Part shown: positions 29,622 to 42,619 of the stretch, piece by piece
Layout of the letters: the number at the start of each line of letters is the position of its first letter
Numbering within the stretch: the stretch's first letter is position 1
Source of the DNA: a bacterium
Lineage (GTDB): Bacteria; Gemmatimonadota; Gemmatimonadetes; Longimicrobiales; RSA9
Length of the DNA stretch: 64,000 nucleotides
Assembly (NCBI GenBank): GCA_003242735.1
Contig: QGVH01000003.1
Location: 1-64,000 of the forward strand
Reading direction: 5' to 3'
The notes under the pieces: model-generated
The model's database searches: none
What the model was told of the DNA's origin: nothing
Seen by the model: the letters and a program-made list of their open reading frames with translations, nothing else
Translations under genes and position numbers: made by a program

Positions 29622-31541
29622 TCACCGCCGCTTCGCCAGCCATTTCTCGAGCCGCGTCAGCGGCATCGCGTTCAGCACGTTCCGCTTCTCGAGCCAGGCC
29701 CGCCGCGCCTGCGACACGCCGTAAGCCATGTAACGCAGGTCGCCCACGCTGTGCGCGTCCGTGTCGATGGCGATCAGGACGCCCAGCTCGCGCGCGCGCA
29801 TGGCGTGCACGTCGTTCACGTCCAGGCGGTCGGGCTGCGCGTTGATCTCGACGGCGACGCCGAGCTCCGCCGCGGCTTCCAGCACCGCGTCCATGTCGAG
29901 CCGCACGGGCTCCCGGCGGTTGATGATCCGGCCGGTGGGGTGCGCGAGGATGTGCACGCCCGGGTGCGAGATGCCCTTGATCACGCGGTCCGTCATCTTC
30001 GTCTGCGGCATGCCCATCCGCGAGTGGACGGCGACCACCACGATGTCCAGCCGCTCGAGCCACTCGTCCGGCAGGTCCAGCGAGCCGTCCGCCAGGATGT
30101 CCACCTCCATGCCCTTGAGCACCGCGATGCCCTTCACCTTGCGCGCGACGCGGTCGATCTCCTTCCACTGCCTCGCGAGGTCCCGCGGCCTCAACCCTCC
30201 CGCCACCGCCACGGCCGGGCTGTGGTCGGTGATGGCGATGTACTCGTAGCCGCGCTCCTTCGCCGCGCGCACCATCGCCTCGATGGTGTCACGGCCGTCG
30301 CTCCACGTGCTGTGCACCTGGAGGTCGCCACGGATGTCTTCGAGCGTGACGAGGCGCGGTAGCTCGTGCCGCAGCGCCGCTTCCACCTCGCCCCGGTCCT
30401 CGCGCATCTCCGGCGGGACGAAGTCCATGCCCACGGCGCGGAAGACGTCTTCTTCCCTGGCCCCGCCCAGCCGCACCGGGCCGGGGTGCGGGCGAGGGCG
30501 GGGGAGTGTCGGGCCCGCTTTGTGGCGGGTGGCGGGCTTCCGGGCGGCGGCCCTGCCCGCGGTCCGCTGCGCTGCGGACCTTCGCGCGGTGGCGGACTTC
30601 CGTGCGGCGGCAGACCCCCGCGTGCTACCCCCTTTGCCGCGCGCCGCCGTACCTCGCGCCGCGCCGCCGTCCCGCGCCGTTTCCCGGAAGATGCCGTACT
30701 CGTTGATCTTCAGCCCGCGCTGGATCCCGAGCCAGCGGACCTTGATGTTGTGGGCCTTGGAGCCGGTGAAGTAGTGCAGCGCAGCGCCCCAGGACTCCGG
30801 CTTCACCACGCGCAGGTCCACGTGCATGCCGTTGTGCAGCACGATCGTCGCGCGGGTGGGGCCGGCGCTCTCCACGCGCGTCGCGCCGGGGTAGGCGGCG
30901 AAGTGCTCGATCACGGGGCCGGGCTTGCGCGCGGCGGCGAGGAGGTCCACATCGCCGATGGTCTCGACGCGGCGGCGGTAACTGCCCGCGACCTCCAGCT
31001 CCTCGATGCCGGGCGCGTTGCGCATGTGGGCCAGGATCGGCTGCACGAGCTGGTCCGCCTCCGAGAGCTTGAAGCGGGTGCCGTGGCGGCGGTAGTCGCG
31101 GATCGCCTGGAGCATTCGGGCGGCGGAGCGGCGGCCGAAGCCGCGCAGCGTCTCCACCTCGCCTGCGCGGATCGCCTTCTCGAGGTCGGCGACGGTGCTG
31201 ACGCCGAGTTCCTCGTGCAGCCGCATTGCCTTCTTCGGCCCCACACCCTCGAGATGCATCAGCTCGGCGAGGCCTTGCGGCACCCGCTGCTCGAGCTCCT
31301 CCAGCCGCTTCAGCCGGCCGGTCCGGACGAGCTCGGTGATGTACGCGGCCATGTCCTTGCCGATGGCGGGCAGTTCCTCCAGGTCCTCGCCCGCCTCGAC
31401 CATCTCCGCGACGCGGCGGGACAGGCCCTCCACGGTCCGCGCGGCGTTGCGGTACGCGCGCACCTTGAACGGGTTCTCGTTCCTCAGCTCGAGGAGGTCG
31501 GCCACCTGGTTCAGGGCGCGCGCGATCTCGACGTTCTCCAT
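29622..31541 (-). CDS. polX: Family X DNA polymerase/3'-5' exonuclease PolX with basic insert
   Basis: 639 residues; typical PolX is about 570-580. Residues 1-150: helix-hairpin-helix domains (LPAIGKDMAAYI, LEGVGPKKAMRL). Residues 180-285: nucleotidyltransferase core, catalytic Asp pair in GDVDLLA. Residues 290-360: an extra low-complexity Arg/Ala/Lys/Gly stretch. Residues 400-639: PHP phosphoesterase with DLQVHSTWSDG, ITDHS, GMEVDI, HILAHPTGR and DTDAHS. It fills short gaps in base-excision repair. It begins 18 bases after the ligA stop, so ligA-polX are one unit. Confidence 0.93.
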   Translation of the reverse strand: MENVEIARALNQVADLLELRNENPFKVRAYRNAARTVEGLSRRVAEMVEAGEDLEELPAIGKDMAAYITELVRTGRLKRLEELEQRVPQGLAELMHLEGVGPKKAMRLHEELGVSTVADLEKAIRAGEVETLRGFGRRSAARMLQAIRDYRRHGTRFKLSEADQLVQPILAHMRNAPGIEELEVAGSYRRRVETIGDVDLLAAARKPGPVIEHFAAYPGATRVESAGPTRATIVLHNGMHVDLRVVKPESWGAALHYFTGSKAHNIKVRWLGIQRGLKINEYGIFRETARDGGAARGTAARGKGGSTRGSAAARKSATARRSAAQRTAGRAAARKPATRHKAGPTLPRPRPHPGPVRLGGAREEDVFRAVGMDFVPPEMREDRGEVEAALRHELPRLVTLEDIRGDLQVHSTWSDGRDTIEAMVRAAKERGYEYIAITDHSPAVAVAGGLRPRDLARQWKEIDRVARKVKGIAVLKGMEVDILADGSLDLPDEWLERLDIVVVAVHSRMGMPQTKMTDRVIKGISHPGVHILAHPTGRIINRREPVRLDMDAVLEAAAELGVAVEINAQPDRLDVNDVHAMRARELGVLIAIDTDAHSVGDLRYMAYGVSQARRAWLEKRNVLNAMPLTRLEKWLAKRR

Positions 31542-31559
31542 TGTCCACCTCCCCGCAGC

Positions 31560-35562
<4,003 letters not shown>

Positions 35563-35563
<1 letters not shown>

Positions 35564-36093
35564 TGGCCACGACGAACGCAGCGTTGACGACGACGCGACC
35601 CGCGCCGCACGCACGCGGCGCGGGCTCCGGGGCGTTGCGCCGCGTGCGCCGGGGGCGACGTCGTCGCCTCTCCTTGCTCGCGTGCGTCCTGCTCCCGCTC
35701 GGGTGCAGCATCCCCCGCTGGCCGGCGCACGGCCCCATCACCTCGCCGTTCGGCCTGCGGTTCGATGGGATCCGGCCGGAGATCCATCGCGGCGTGGACA
35801 TCGCGCTTCCCGAGGGCACGCCGGTCATGGCGATGAAGCGCGGCCGCGTGCGGCACGCCGGGCCGTTGGGCGGGTACGGGCTGACCGTCATCATCGAGCA
35901 CGGGCCCACGCTGGTCACGTTGTACGCGCATCTGTCCGAGGTGCGCGTGCGCGCGGGCGAGGAGGTGCAGGGGAAGCAGGTGATCGGGCTGTCCGGCCGT
36001 ACCGGCAACGCCACCGGCCCACACCTCCACTTCGAGGTGCGGCGATGGGGGCGGTACGAGGATCCGGTTCCGTTGCTGGGGGGGCCGCCGTAG
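35563..36093 (+). CDS. M23 (LytM) family peptidase, lipoprotein
   Basis: 176 residues. Arg-rich N-region then a lipoprotein signal (LLACVLLPLGCS) and a compact M23 zinc endopeptidase domain with all ligands: SPFGLRFDGIRPEIHRGVD (His and Asp) and NATGPHLHFEV (HxH). It cleaves murein peptide bridges, or acts as an amidase activator. The ATG overlaps the nrdJ stop (TGATG), so it is translationally coupled to a DNA-precursor gene, an unusual pairing. The frame is open upstream only as nrdJ antiframe. Confidence 0.9.
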
Positions 36094-36140
36094 GAGGAAT
36101 CGGCGACCGCATCGGGTGTCGCGGTACGGGCTGGCGCCAT

Positions 36141-36385
36141 GAGCGTTGGCCGCGCCGGGTCGCGGCAAAGTCCCACACTCGATGCCGCTCGCCCCGGCGC
36201 CATGGAAGTTGGCCGCACCGGGCGCGGCAAAGCTCCAACGCAGCGCCGCCCGGTTCTACGCCATGGAAGTTGGCCGCGCCCGGTGCGGCGAAGTTCCGAC
36301 GCAACTCCGCGCGGCTACGTGAGCCCGGAAGTTCGCCGCGCCGGGCAGCGCGAGGTCCGCTCCCGAGGCAGCCAGCCAGGTGCAT
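36141..36385. repeat. Palindromic tandem repeat array, copy 3 (61-63 bp period)
   Basis: Four units, starting near 36141, at 36204, 36265 and 36327, each with GGAAGTTGGCCGCGCC facing G(C)GCGGC(A/G)AAG(T)TCC. The best palindrome is 36265-36280 against 36282-36297. CCCACACTCG and GCCGCTCGCCCCGGCGCC are shared with the reverse complement of the array near 2.7 kb. It lies between the convergent M23 and small-lipoprotein genes; 36094-36456 holds no gene that I recognise. Confidence 0.75.
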
Positions 36386-36456
36386 GGCCTTGACGCAGCG
36401 GCGGCCCCGCGGAGTCTCCGCGAGGCCGCCGCGCGGCTCGGATGAGCGCGCTGCTC

Positions 36457-37056
36457 TCACCGGAACCGCACCAGTTGCGCCTCGTTGCGGCCAAGGTAGC
36501 GGATTTCCACGCGCACCCGGTCGCCGCGGCGCAGGCGGTCGAACCGGCGTGCGTCATCGCGGGACAGCCGGCTCGGCACCACGACCCGGATGTTGCCCGA
36601 GCGGCCCGGGTCCAGCACGAAGTAGCCGCGGCGCGCGTCCACCTGCCGCACGACGCCCGAGACGCGCTCGACGCGACCGACCACCGCCGGGGTGCGACGG
36701 GCGTAGTCCCGGATCACCTCCACGCGCTCCGCCCGCGGTGCGCCGTACCGGTCGTACCGCAGCTCCATCCGCACCCGGTCTCCGCGGTCCAGGACCGAGA
36801 CCGAGGAGCGCATCGGGCCGTAGATCACCTGCGTGCGGCTGTCGTACCGGGCCACCACGTTGCCGCCCCGCTGGTCCCGGACCTGGATCAGGTTGCGGCG
36901 CGTGTCCACCGACCGGACCTCGCCCACCACGACCCGCCTCGATGCCGTCGGCCACGGCGCCGACGACGCACGCGCCGTCGAGCACGCGCTCGCCGCCCCG
37001 GCCAGCAGCGTGAGGACCAGCAACGTCGCTTGGGTCTTACGAGCGTTCAGAACCAT
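36457..37056 (-). CDS. Small lipoprotein with two OB-like repeats
   Basis: 199 residues. Lipoprotein signal (LLVLTLLAGAASAC), then two similar beta domains. The first opens GEVRSVDTRRNLIQVRD and closes DRGDRVRMELRY; the second opens GVVRQVDARRGYFVLD and closes RRGDRVRVEIRYLGR. This resembles DUF5666-type OB-fold lipoproteins. Function unknown. The ATG is preferred to an upstream GTG because GGGGGTG sits just before it; that site can be hidden by a hairpin (see leader element). It is convergent with the M23 gene. Confidence 0.7.
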   Translation of the reverse strand: MVLNARKTQATLLVLTLLAGAASACSTARASSAPWPTASRRVVVGEVRSVDTRRNLIQVRDQRGGNVVARYDSRTQVIYGPMRSSVSVLDRGDRVRMELRYDRYGAPRAERVEVIRDYARRTPAVVGRVERVSGVVRQVDARRGYFVLDPGRSGNIRVVVPSRLSRDDARRFDRLRRGDRVRVEIRYLGRNEAQLVRFR

Positions 37057-37057
37057 A

Positions 37058-37112
37058 GGCACCCCCGGGTCACGGAAACGACGGTCCCCGACCCAGGGGC
37101 AACCCGGGTGCC
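37058..37112 (-). promoter_or_regulatory. Leader hairpin that can mask the ribosome site
   Basis: In the mRNA, GGCACCCGGGT (37112-37102) can pair with ACCCGGGGGTGCC (37070-37058), with two bulged G. The second arm contains the only Shine-Dalgarno-like sequence and ends one base before the ATG. Confidence 0.45.
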
Positions 37113-37319
37113 AATCCTAAGTGACGGAATCAGGCCGATTTACGGTTCGTGCTGCCCCCTGGGGGAAACGGATGAGTGTGGCCGGGAGTGGACACTCTGG
37201 CCGGGTGGCCGGTCGGCTGGCCAAGCCGGCGCCACGCGCCGGGGACGCGCTGCCTCCGCCGAAACCGCGCCCCGCAGGCCGGGGCGCGGCGCGGGGCGCA
37301 GGGGGCGCGCTGATCCGGC

Positions 37320-37410
37320 CGCCGTTCCCGCGCATGCGTGGCGGCTGCGTCGTCGCTGTCGTAGGGCGGTGCGTAGTCCGGGCCGTTCCCGCGCATGCGT
37401 GGCGGCTGCC
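37320..37410. repeat. Two direct copies of a 26-bp motif, 61 bp apart
   Basis: CCGTTCCCGCGCATGCGTGG at 37322 recurs at 37383 with the same following bases (CGGCTG). It is close to the motif pair near 22.9 kb. The gap 37113-37489 has no recognised gene. Confidence 0.65.
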
Positions 37411-37489
37411 GTGTGTGCGGGGGACGGCCATTCGCGCAGAGGACGTGGCCGTCGCGGACGAGCGGCCGCCACACCGCCGCCGGCGCCCG

Positions 37490-38287
37490 TCACGCCGCCG
37501 CGGACACGGTCCAGCGCGGCACGGTCAGGGTGTCCTGGTCCGCGAGGATCCGGAGCGGGTTCTCGGACAGGAGCAGGCGGGCCTGCTCCGCCGCGCCCCG
37601 GGCCACGAGGCGCTGCCCGACCTGGGCGGGGGAGACGGGGCGCGCGTCCGCGTGGTGGTCGGTGGAGATGAGGTCGATCAACCCCTCCCGGAGGAGCTGC
37701 CAGGCGAGCTCCTCGATCGCCTCGCCGTAGCCGCCCAGGACGCTGCCGCCGTTGAGCTGGAGCAGGGCGCCGGCCTCCTTCCACGCGCGGATCTCTGCGA
37801 TGTCCACCGGGCTGCCGTTGCGGCGGTAGCGCTCGGGGTGCGCGACGATGGGGAGCCGGCCGGCGGCGCGCACGGCGCGGACGACGCCGGGTGGGTCGTC
37901 GCCCAGGTCGAAGCCGAACTCGATCAGCGCGTAGCGCGTACCGGCGATGCCGAGGTTCGCGGCGGCGAAGGAGGCTTCGGCGGTGGCGGGGTCCGGCACG
38001 AGGATCTCCTGGCCGAACTGGAGCCGGGGCACGTCCGTGCGGCCCGCGCAGGCGGTCACCAGTTCGTGGTAGGCGTTCTGGAGCCGCTCCAGCCGCTCGC
38101 GGAGGGCGCCGGGTTCGTGGACGAGCCGGGCGTCCAGGTGGGGGCTGACGGCGAGTCGGCGGACGCCGTCGCGGGCGAGGGCGCGGAGGTGGCTGACCGA
38201 TTCCTGGATGCTGCGTGCCCCGTCGTCCACGGCGGGCAGCAGGTGGTTGTGCAGGTCTGCGAGGTCCGAGGCGTTGAATTCAGGCAT
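37490..38287 (-). CDS. CpsB/CapC-type PHP phosphotyrosine phosphatase
   Basis: 265 residues of the PHP fold. Metal motifs: DLHNHLLPAVDDGARS at the N-terminus (the CpsB/CapC signature), AVSPHLDAR, GQEILV, IVAHPERYRRN and ISTDHHAD. Family members dephosphorylate bacterial tyrosine kinases that control capsule or exopolysaccharide export. No kinase or capsule genes adjoin it here. It starts at the ATG before PEFNASDLAD. The glpD gene lies upstream on the same strand, 123 bases away. Confidence 0.87.
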   Translation of the reverse strand: MPEFNASDLADLHNHLLPAVDDGARSIQESVSHLRALARDGVRRLAVSPHLDARLVHEPGALRERLERLQNAYHELVTACAGRTDVPRLQFGQEILVPDPATAEASFAAANLGIAGTRYALIEFGFDLGDDPPGVVRAVRAAGRLPIVAHPERYRRNGSPVDIAEIRAWKEAGALLQLNGGSVLGGYGEAIEELAWQLLREGLIDLISTDHHADARPVSPAQVGQRLVARGAAEQARLLLSENPLRILADQDTLTVPRWTVSAAA

Positions 38288-38410
38288 CGTGTGAGTTCCG
38301 GCTGGTCGGTCGCCGGCGCATTCTCCGGCCGGCGCTGCGAGAAATATACCGAGTGGGCGGCCGTCCTGTGGTGGCCGTGTTCCGGGTCGAGTCCGTCTCC
38401 GGGCACCGGC

Positions 38411-40027
38411 TCATGCACGTGCTCGTCGAGTGCCGACGACGCCGCGCAGCACCTCCTCCTGGGCGAGGTCGGCGCCGGCCAGCACGGGTCGGCGCTGGGT
38501 CCAGCGGGCCTCCAGGAAGGCGGCGATCTCGGCGCGGGTGCGATCCGGCGGCCAGTCCAGCAGCTCGGCCATGAGGTGGGCCGCCGGCGCGGCGCAGTCG
38601 AGGCCGTCGCACGTGCCGGCGCCGAGGTGGGTGTGGCGGCGTAGGTCCTCGAGGGTGCGGCAGCCCTCCTCGCGCACGGCGTGGCGGACCTCGGCGGCGG
38701 TGACGGCTTCGGAGCGGCAGATCGGGGCGAGCTCGGCGGGCGAGGCGGCGCCGAGCACGTCGGCGGCGCGGCTGCCGAGTCGGCGCCAGACCCGCTCGAT
38801 CGCCGCGGGCGGCAAGGGGATCCTTCGCGCCAGGGCCTGGAAGTCCGGCGGCTCTTCGGCGCCGGGCAACGGGCGTGTCCCGGTCACGCAGGGCCTCGGC
38901 GCGTGGCCTAGTTTTTTCAGCACGACGTCCGTCGCCTCCTCGGCGAAGAGGCGGTAGGAGGCGAGTTTGCCGCCGGCCATCGAGAGCAGGCCGGGCACGC
39001 CGTCGCGCGCCTCGTGGTCGATGACCTCGTGACGGCGCGACAGCGCGTCCGCAGCCACGCCCCACTCGAAGAGGGTGTTGCGGACGCCGGCCCACGCGCG
39101 CAGCGGGCGCCAGCGCCGCGCCTGGGGAAGGGCGCGGGCGGCGGCTTCGATCACGTACTCGACCTCGTCGCGCGTGACCTCTGCGTCCACGCGTGCCGGG
39201 TCGCCGTAGTAGTCGTCATCGGTGGTTCCGACGATCGTCTCGGCGCCGTGCGGGACCAGGAAGAGGGTGCGGCCGTCGATGCCTTCCAGGATCAGCCCGA
39301 AGTTCCCGATCCGGCGCTCGAAGGTGACGTGAATCCCCTTACCCGGCCGGAGCGGCACGCTGGCGCCCGCGAGCGCAGCGACGCGCGCGGCCCACGGCCC
39401 CGCGGCGTTGAGCACCAGTCGCGCCTCCACGCCCCACGCCCGGCCGTCCAGCCGGTCCCGCACGCGCACGCCGCGCACGGTGCGGCCGGAGAACAGCACC
39501 TCCTCGACCTCCGTGTGCGGGAACACGTCGGCGCCCGCGGCGCGCGCGTCCAGCGCGTTGAGCGCCGCGAGGCGGAAGACGTCGACGCCCCACTCGTCGA
39601 GCGTCAGGGCGCCGGTCACGTCCGGCGCGAGGCCGGGTTCGATGCGGCGCGCTTCCTCCGCGGACAGGCGCGCGTGCCGCAGCCCGCCCTTGGCGCGGGC
39701 GTGCGGGTCGTAGGCGGAGAGGAACGCCTCCATCGCCTCGGCGCGGAGGCGGGAACCGCCGAAGAGCGGCCAGAGGAACGGGATGCGGAACATCAGGTGG
39801 GGCGCGATGCGACGCACGCGGCCCGCGTCCTCGGACGACGTCCGCGTCGTCGGCACGTCGTAGAGCAGGTAGCGGATGCCGCCGTGCACCATTCGGGTGG
39901 ACGCGCCCGTGGTGCCCGCGCCCCAGTCCTCCCGCTCGAAGAGCGCGACGCGCAGCCCGCGGAGCGCCGCGTCCCGCGCCACGCCGGCGCCGTTGATCCC
40001 CCCGCCGATGATGACCAGGTCGTACAT
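38411..40027 (-). CDS. glpD: Glycerol-3-phosphate dehydrogenase, FAD-dependent
   Basis: 538 residues. Oxidises sn-glycerol 3-phosphate to dihydroxyacetone phosphate at the membrane. FAD-binding start YDLVIIGGGINGAGVARDA, then GASTRMVHGGIRYL, LVLNAAGPWAARVA and MAGGKLASYRLFAEEA. The C-terminal DAO_C-like helical domain contains HLGAGTCDGLDCAAP, two Cys as in GlpA-like forms. The frame is open 126 codons further, but the ATG immediately before the dinucleotide fold is the right start. Confidence 0.92.
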   Translation of the reverse strand: MYDLVIIGGGINGAGVARDAALRGLRVALFEREDWGAGTTGASTRMVHGGIRYLLYDVPTTRTSSEDAGRVRRIAPHLMFRIPFLWPLFGGSRLRAEAMEAFLSAYDPHARAKGGLRHARLSAEEARRIEPGLAPDVTGALTLDEWGVDVFRLAALNALDARAAGADVFPHTEVEEVLFSGRTVRGVRVRDRLDGRAWGVEARLVLNAAGPWAARVAALAGASVPLRPGKGIHVTFERRIGNFGLILEGIDGRTLFLVPHGAETIVGTTDDDYYGDPARVDAEVTRDEVEYVIEAAARALPQARRWRPLRAWAGVRNTLFEWGVAADALSRRHEVIDHEARDGVPGLLSMAGGKLASYRLFAEEATDVVLKKLGHAPRPCVTGTRPLPGAEEPPDFQALARRIPLPPAAIERVWRRLGSRAADVLGAASPAELAPICRSEAVTAAEVRHAVREEGCRTLEDLRRHTHLGAGTCDGLDCAAPAAHLMAELLDWPPDRTRAEIAAFLEARWTQRRPVLAGADLAQEEVLRGVVGTRRARA

Positions 40028-40378
40028 GCGGTGCTGACTCCGCGCGCGCTGGCCCGCGCCGTCGGATGCCGCAGCCCCTGCGCAGCCGCTGGGCGCCGGC
40101 CTTCGGCCCGGGCGCCGCACGCCCTCGGCGCGTCTGGCGCGTCTTCGGTTCCGGACCGGGCTCCGCGGGCGCTCTGCGCCCGCCGGACTCCGGGCTCGGC
40201 GTCCAGCGGCACGCTGCCCGCAAGCAGGGGCGCTCCCGCTCTGCTCCGGGGGTGCGCCCCTGGCTCCGCGGCGCCCAGTGCGCGCCGCGCAGCGCGCGCG
40301 GAACCCCGGGCGGCCGCCGGGCCGTCGGCACCCCAGGATAGCCCCTCCGAGGTCTTTCCGTCCATGGAGGTAACCGTT
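40028..40378. other. GC-rich gap with many short inverted repeats
   Basis: No gene recognised. Several G+C palindromes, for example GGCCTTCGGCC around 40100 and GCGGGCGC…GCGCCCGC near 40170, could form hairpins; none has a T-run. It separates the divergent glpD and GWxTD genes, so promoters for both should lie here, but no clear -35/-10 pair was found. Confidence 0.4.
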
Positions 40379-42619
40379 ATGTTGGACACGGGCCCACCCC
40401 CTCACCGAGCCCGCGCCATGCCCCGGACACTCCTATTGACCGGCCTCTTCCTGGCCCTGGCCGGAAGCATCACCGAAACGGCCGGCCAGTCGGCGACCGC
40501 GGAAGCGGAGCTCCGCCGCGGGATCGACGCATACGTGCAGGGCGACACCGCGGCCGCGCTCCGGCTGTTCGACCGCGCCATCGAGCTGGACCCCCACCTC
40601 GCCGAGGCGCACTTCCATCGCGGCCTCGTCCTGGCCAGCCGCGCGGACGCCCGCGCCACCAACTACCGCGACCGCCTGGAAGCCCAGGCGTCCCTCGAGA
40701 CCGCGCTCCGCTACGACCCCAACAACCCGATGTACCTGCTCGAGCTGGGCAAGCTGATGCTGAAGCAGCAGATCCGGCTCGACGCGGAGCGGATCTTCAA
40801 TCGGGCGCTGGACGCGGCGGCGCGGGCGGACGCGGCCACGCTGGCCGAGGTCCACTACCAGCTCGGGCTGATGCGCGAGACGCAGTGGCTCCGCTTCAGC
40901 ATCCGCCACAACCTGCCGTTCAACGTCTCGCACCTCGATGCCAACGCCGCATTCCGCGACTCGCGCTACGTGTGGGACCTGCTCGAGGCATCGATGAAGC
41001 CCGGCGGCGGCGAAGAAGATCGGGAACGGATGCTCGAGCACTTCCGCGCCGCGATCCGCGCAAACCCCGCCCACATCGGCGCGAACACCCACCTCCTCGC
41101 CTACCTGTACGACGAGGGGATGACCGACGAGTACCTCGCGGTCGCCCGCCAGTTCGTGCGCGCCGCGCCGTCCAGCCCCGAGGCGTACCTGGCGCTCGGC
41201 CTCGGGCTGCACCGCGCCGCCAAAGTGGACGAGGCGGCGGGCGCGTTCGAGGTCGCGCTGACGCTCATGGACCCGGCGCTCCGCGAGGACTTCGAGAACA
41301 TCGCCCGTATCCTGTCCGTGGAAGCGGAGAAGACGTACTCGAGCCTCACGCCCGCCCAGCGCCGCGAGTACGAGCGCCGCTTCTGGGCGCAGGCCGACCC
41401 GCTCTTCCTGACCGCGGCCAACGAGTTCCGGCTCGAGTACATGGCGCGCATGGCGTACGCCGACATGCGGTTCGGCATCCCGGAGTACGGCCTGCGCGGC
41501 TGGGAGACCGACCGCGGCTTGATCTACGTCCGGTACGGCGAGCCCGTGCGCAAGGCGACGTTCGCGCCACCCACGACCCGCACCACCGACATGGACGCGC
41601 TGGGCAAGGTCACGACGGTGTGGGCTTACGGCCGCGACGGCCCGGTCTTCGTGTTCCGGCAGAACCCGGGGTACCGACGCGCCGTGTTCGCCGGAGACTT
41701 CGAGTTCTACGCCGAGGATTACCGTAGCCGGCGGCCGGCGGTGTTCACCACGCCGTCCATCCCGGAGCAGTTCGATCTGCCCGTGCAGGTCGTCCGGTTC
41801 CGCGGGCCGAACGGCGCGCTCGACATCGAGGTGCATTCGCTGTTGCCGCTCGCCCGCCTCGGCTCCGACGCCGCCGTCGCCGAAGGCGAGATCGAGTTCG
41901 GGCTGTTCATCCAGGACGAGAAGGCGAAGGAGCTGCAGCGCGACACGCGGACCGAGGTCGTCGCGTTCCGCGGCGACAGCGCCGAGGCGAACCGCATCGA
42001 GAGCTGGCGCATCACGCTGTCGCCGGCGCCCCAGTACCTCGTGGGCGTCGAGGCACGGGATCCGTTGACCTGGCGCTCCGCCGCCGGCAGGGTCGTCGTC
42101 CCCGCGACGACGTTCTCCGCCGGCACCCTCGGCGTCTCCGACCTGCTGCTCGCCCACGACGTCGAGCCGCTCACGGCGGAGCCGGTCCAGAGGCACGACT
42201 TCCGCGTCGTGCCCAACCCGGCGATGCGCTACCGGGCGGACGAGCCGGTCTCGATGTACTTCGAGATCTACAACCTGCTCCCCGACGCCGACCAGTTCGC
42301 GTCGTACGAGCTCGAGCTCACGGTCACCATCGAGGAGATCGAACGGAAGGGGCCGGCCATTGCGAAGCTCCTGGGCGAGCTGGCGGACAAGTGGGGGCTG
42401 ACGGCGGAAGGGAGCGACGTCGTGCAGCTCCGCTTCCGCAAGGAGGCGCACGTCCGGGCGCGGGACATGATCCCCGAGTTCTTCAAGATCCAGCTCCCCG
42501 GCGCGCCTGAGGGCCGCTACCGCTTGAAGCTGACGGTGCGCGACCGCAACGCGGGCCGGACCGTCGTCACGGAGCGGGAGTTCCGGATCGGCAACGACGA
42601 TGGAGAGGAGCCGCGATGA
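40379..42619 (+). CDS. TPR and GWxTD-domain secreted protein
   Basis: 746 residues. Signal peptide (RTLLLTGLFLALAGSITET), several TPR-like helices (residues ~30-300, for example AALRLFDRAIELDPHLAEAH and EAYLALGLGLHRAAKVDEA). Then comes the GWxTD domain, named for the motif seen here as RGWETDRGLIYVRYGEPV at about residue 374, and a beta-rich C-terminal half. GWxTD proteins are widespread in Gemmatimonadota, Acidobacteriota and Bacteroidota; the function is unknown. GGAGG lies 8 bases before the ATG chosen; an ATG 13 codons on is possible. The stop overlaps the next start. Confidence 0.87.
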   Translation: MLDTGPPPHRARAMPRTLLLTGLFLALAGSITETAGQSATAEAELRRGIDAYVQGDTAAALRLFDRAIELDPHLAEAHFHRGLVLASRADARATNYRDRLEAQASLETALRYDPNNPMYLLELGKLMLKQQIRLDAERIFNRALDAAARADAATLAEVHYQLGLMRETQWLRFSIRHNLPFNVSHLDANAAFRDSRYVWDLLEASMKPGGGEEDRERMLEHFRAAIRANPAHIGANTHLLAYLYDEGMTDEYLAVARQFVRAAPSSPEAYLALGLGLHRAAKVDEAAGAFEVALTLMDPALREDFENIARILSVEAEKTYSSLTPAQRREYERRFWAQADPLFLTAANEFRLEYMARMAYADMRFGIPEYGLRGWETDRGLIYVRYGEPVRKATFAPPTTRTTDMDALGKVTTVWAYGRDGPVFVFRQNPGYRRAVFAGDFEFYAEDYRSRRPAVFTTPSIPEQFDLPVQVVRFRGPNGALDIEVHSLLPLARLGSDAAVAEGEIEFGLFIQDEKAKELQRDTRTEVVAFRGDSAEANRIESWRITLSPAPQYLVGVEARDPLTWRSAAGRVVVPATTFSAGTLGVSDLLLAHDVEPLTAEPVQRHDFRVVPNPAMRYRADEPVSMYFEIYNLLPDADQFASYELELTVTIEEIERKGPAIAKLLGELADKWGLTAEGSDVVQLRFRKEAHVRARDMIPEFFKIQLPGAPEGRYRLKLTVRDRNAGRTVVTEREFRIGNDDGEEPR

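Noticed and set aside
36141..36385. CRISPR array
   Set aside because: The 61-63 base units are contiguous repeats without unique spacers of constant length, and no cas genes are near.
38411..40405. Longer glpD beginning near 40405
   Set aside because: The 126 extra codons are low-complexity Arg/Ala/Pro sequence before an obvious FAD-binding N-terminus at 40027.
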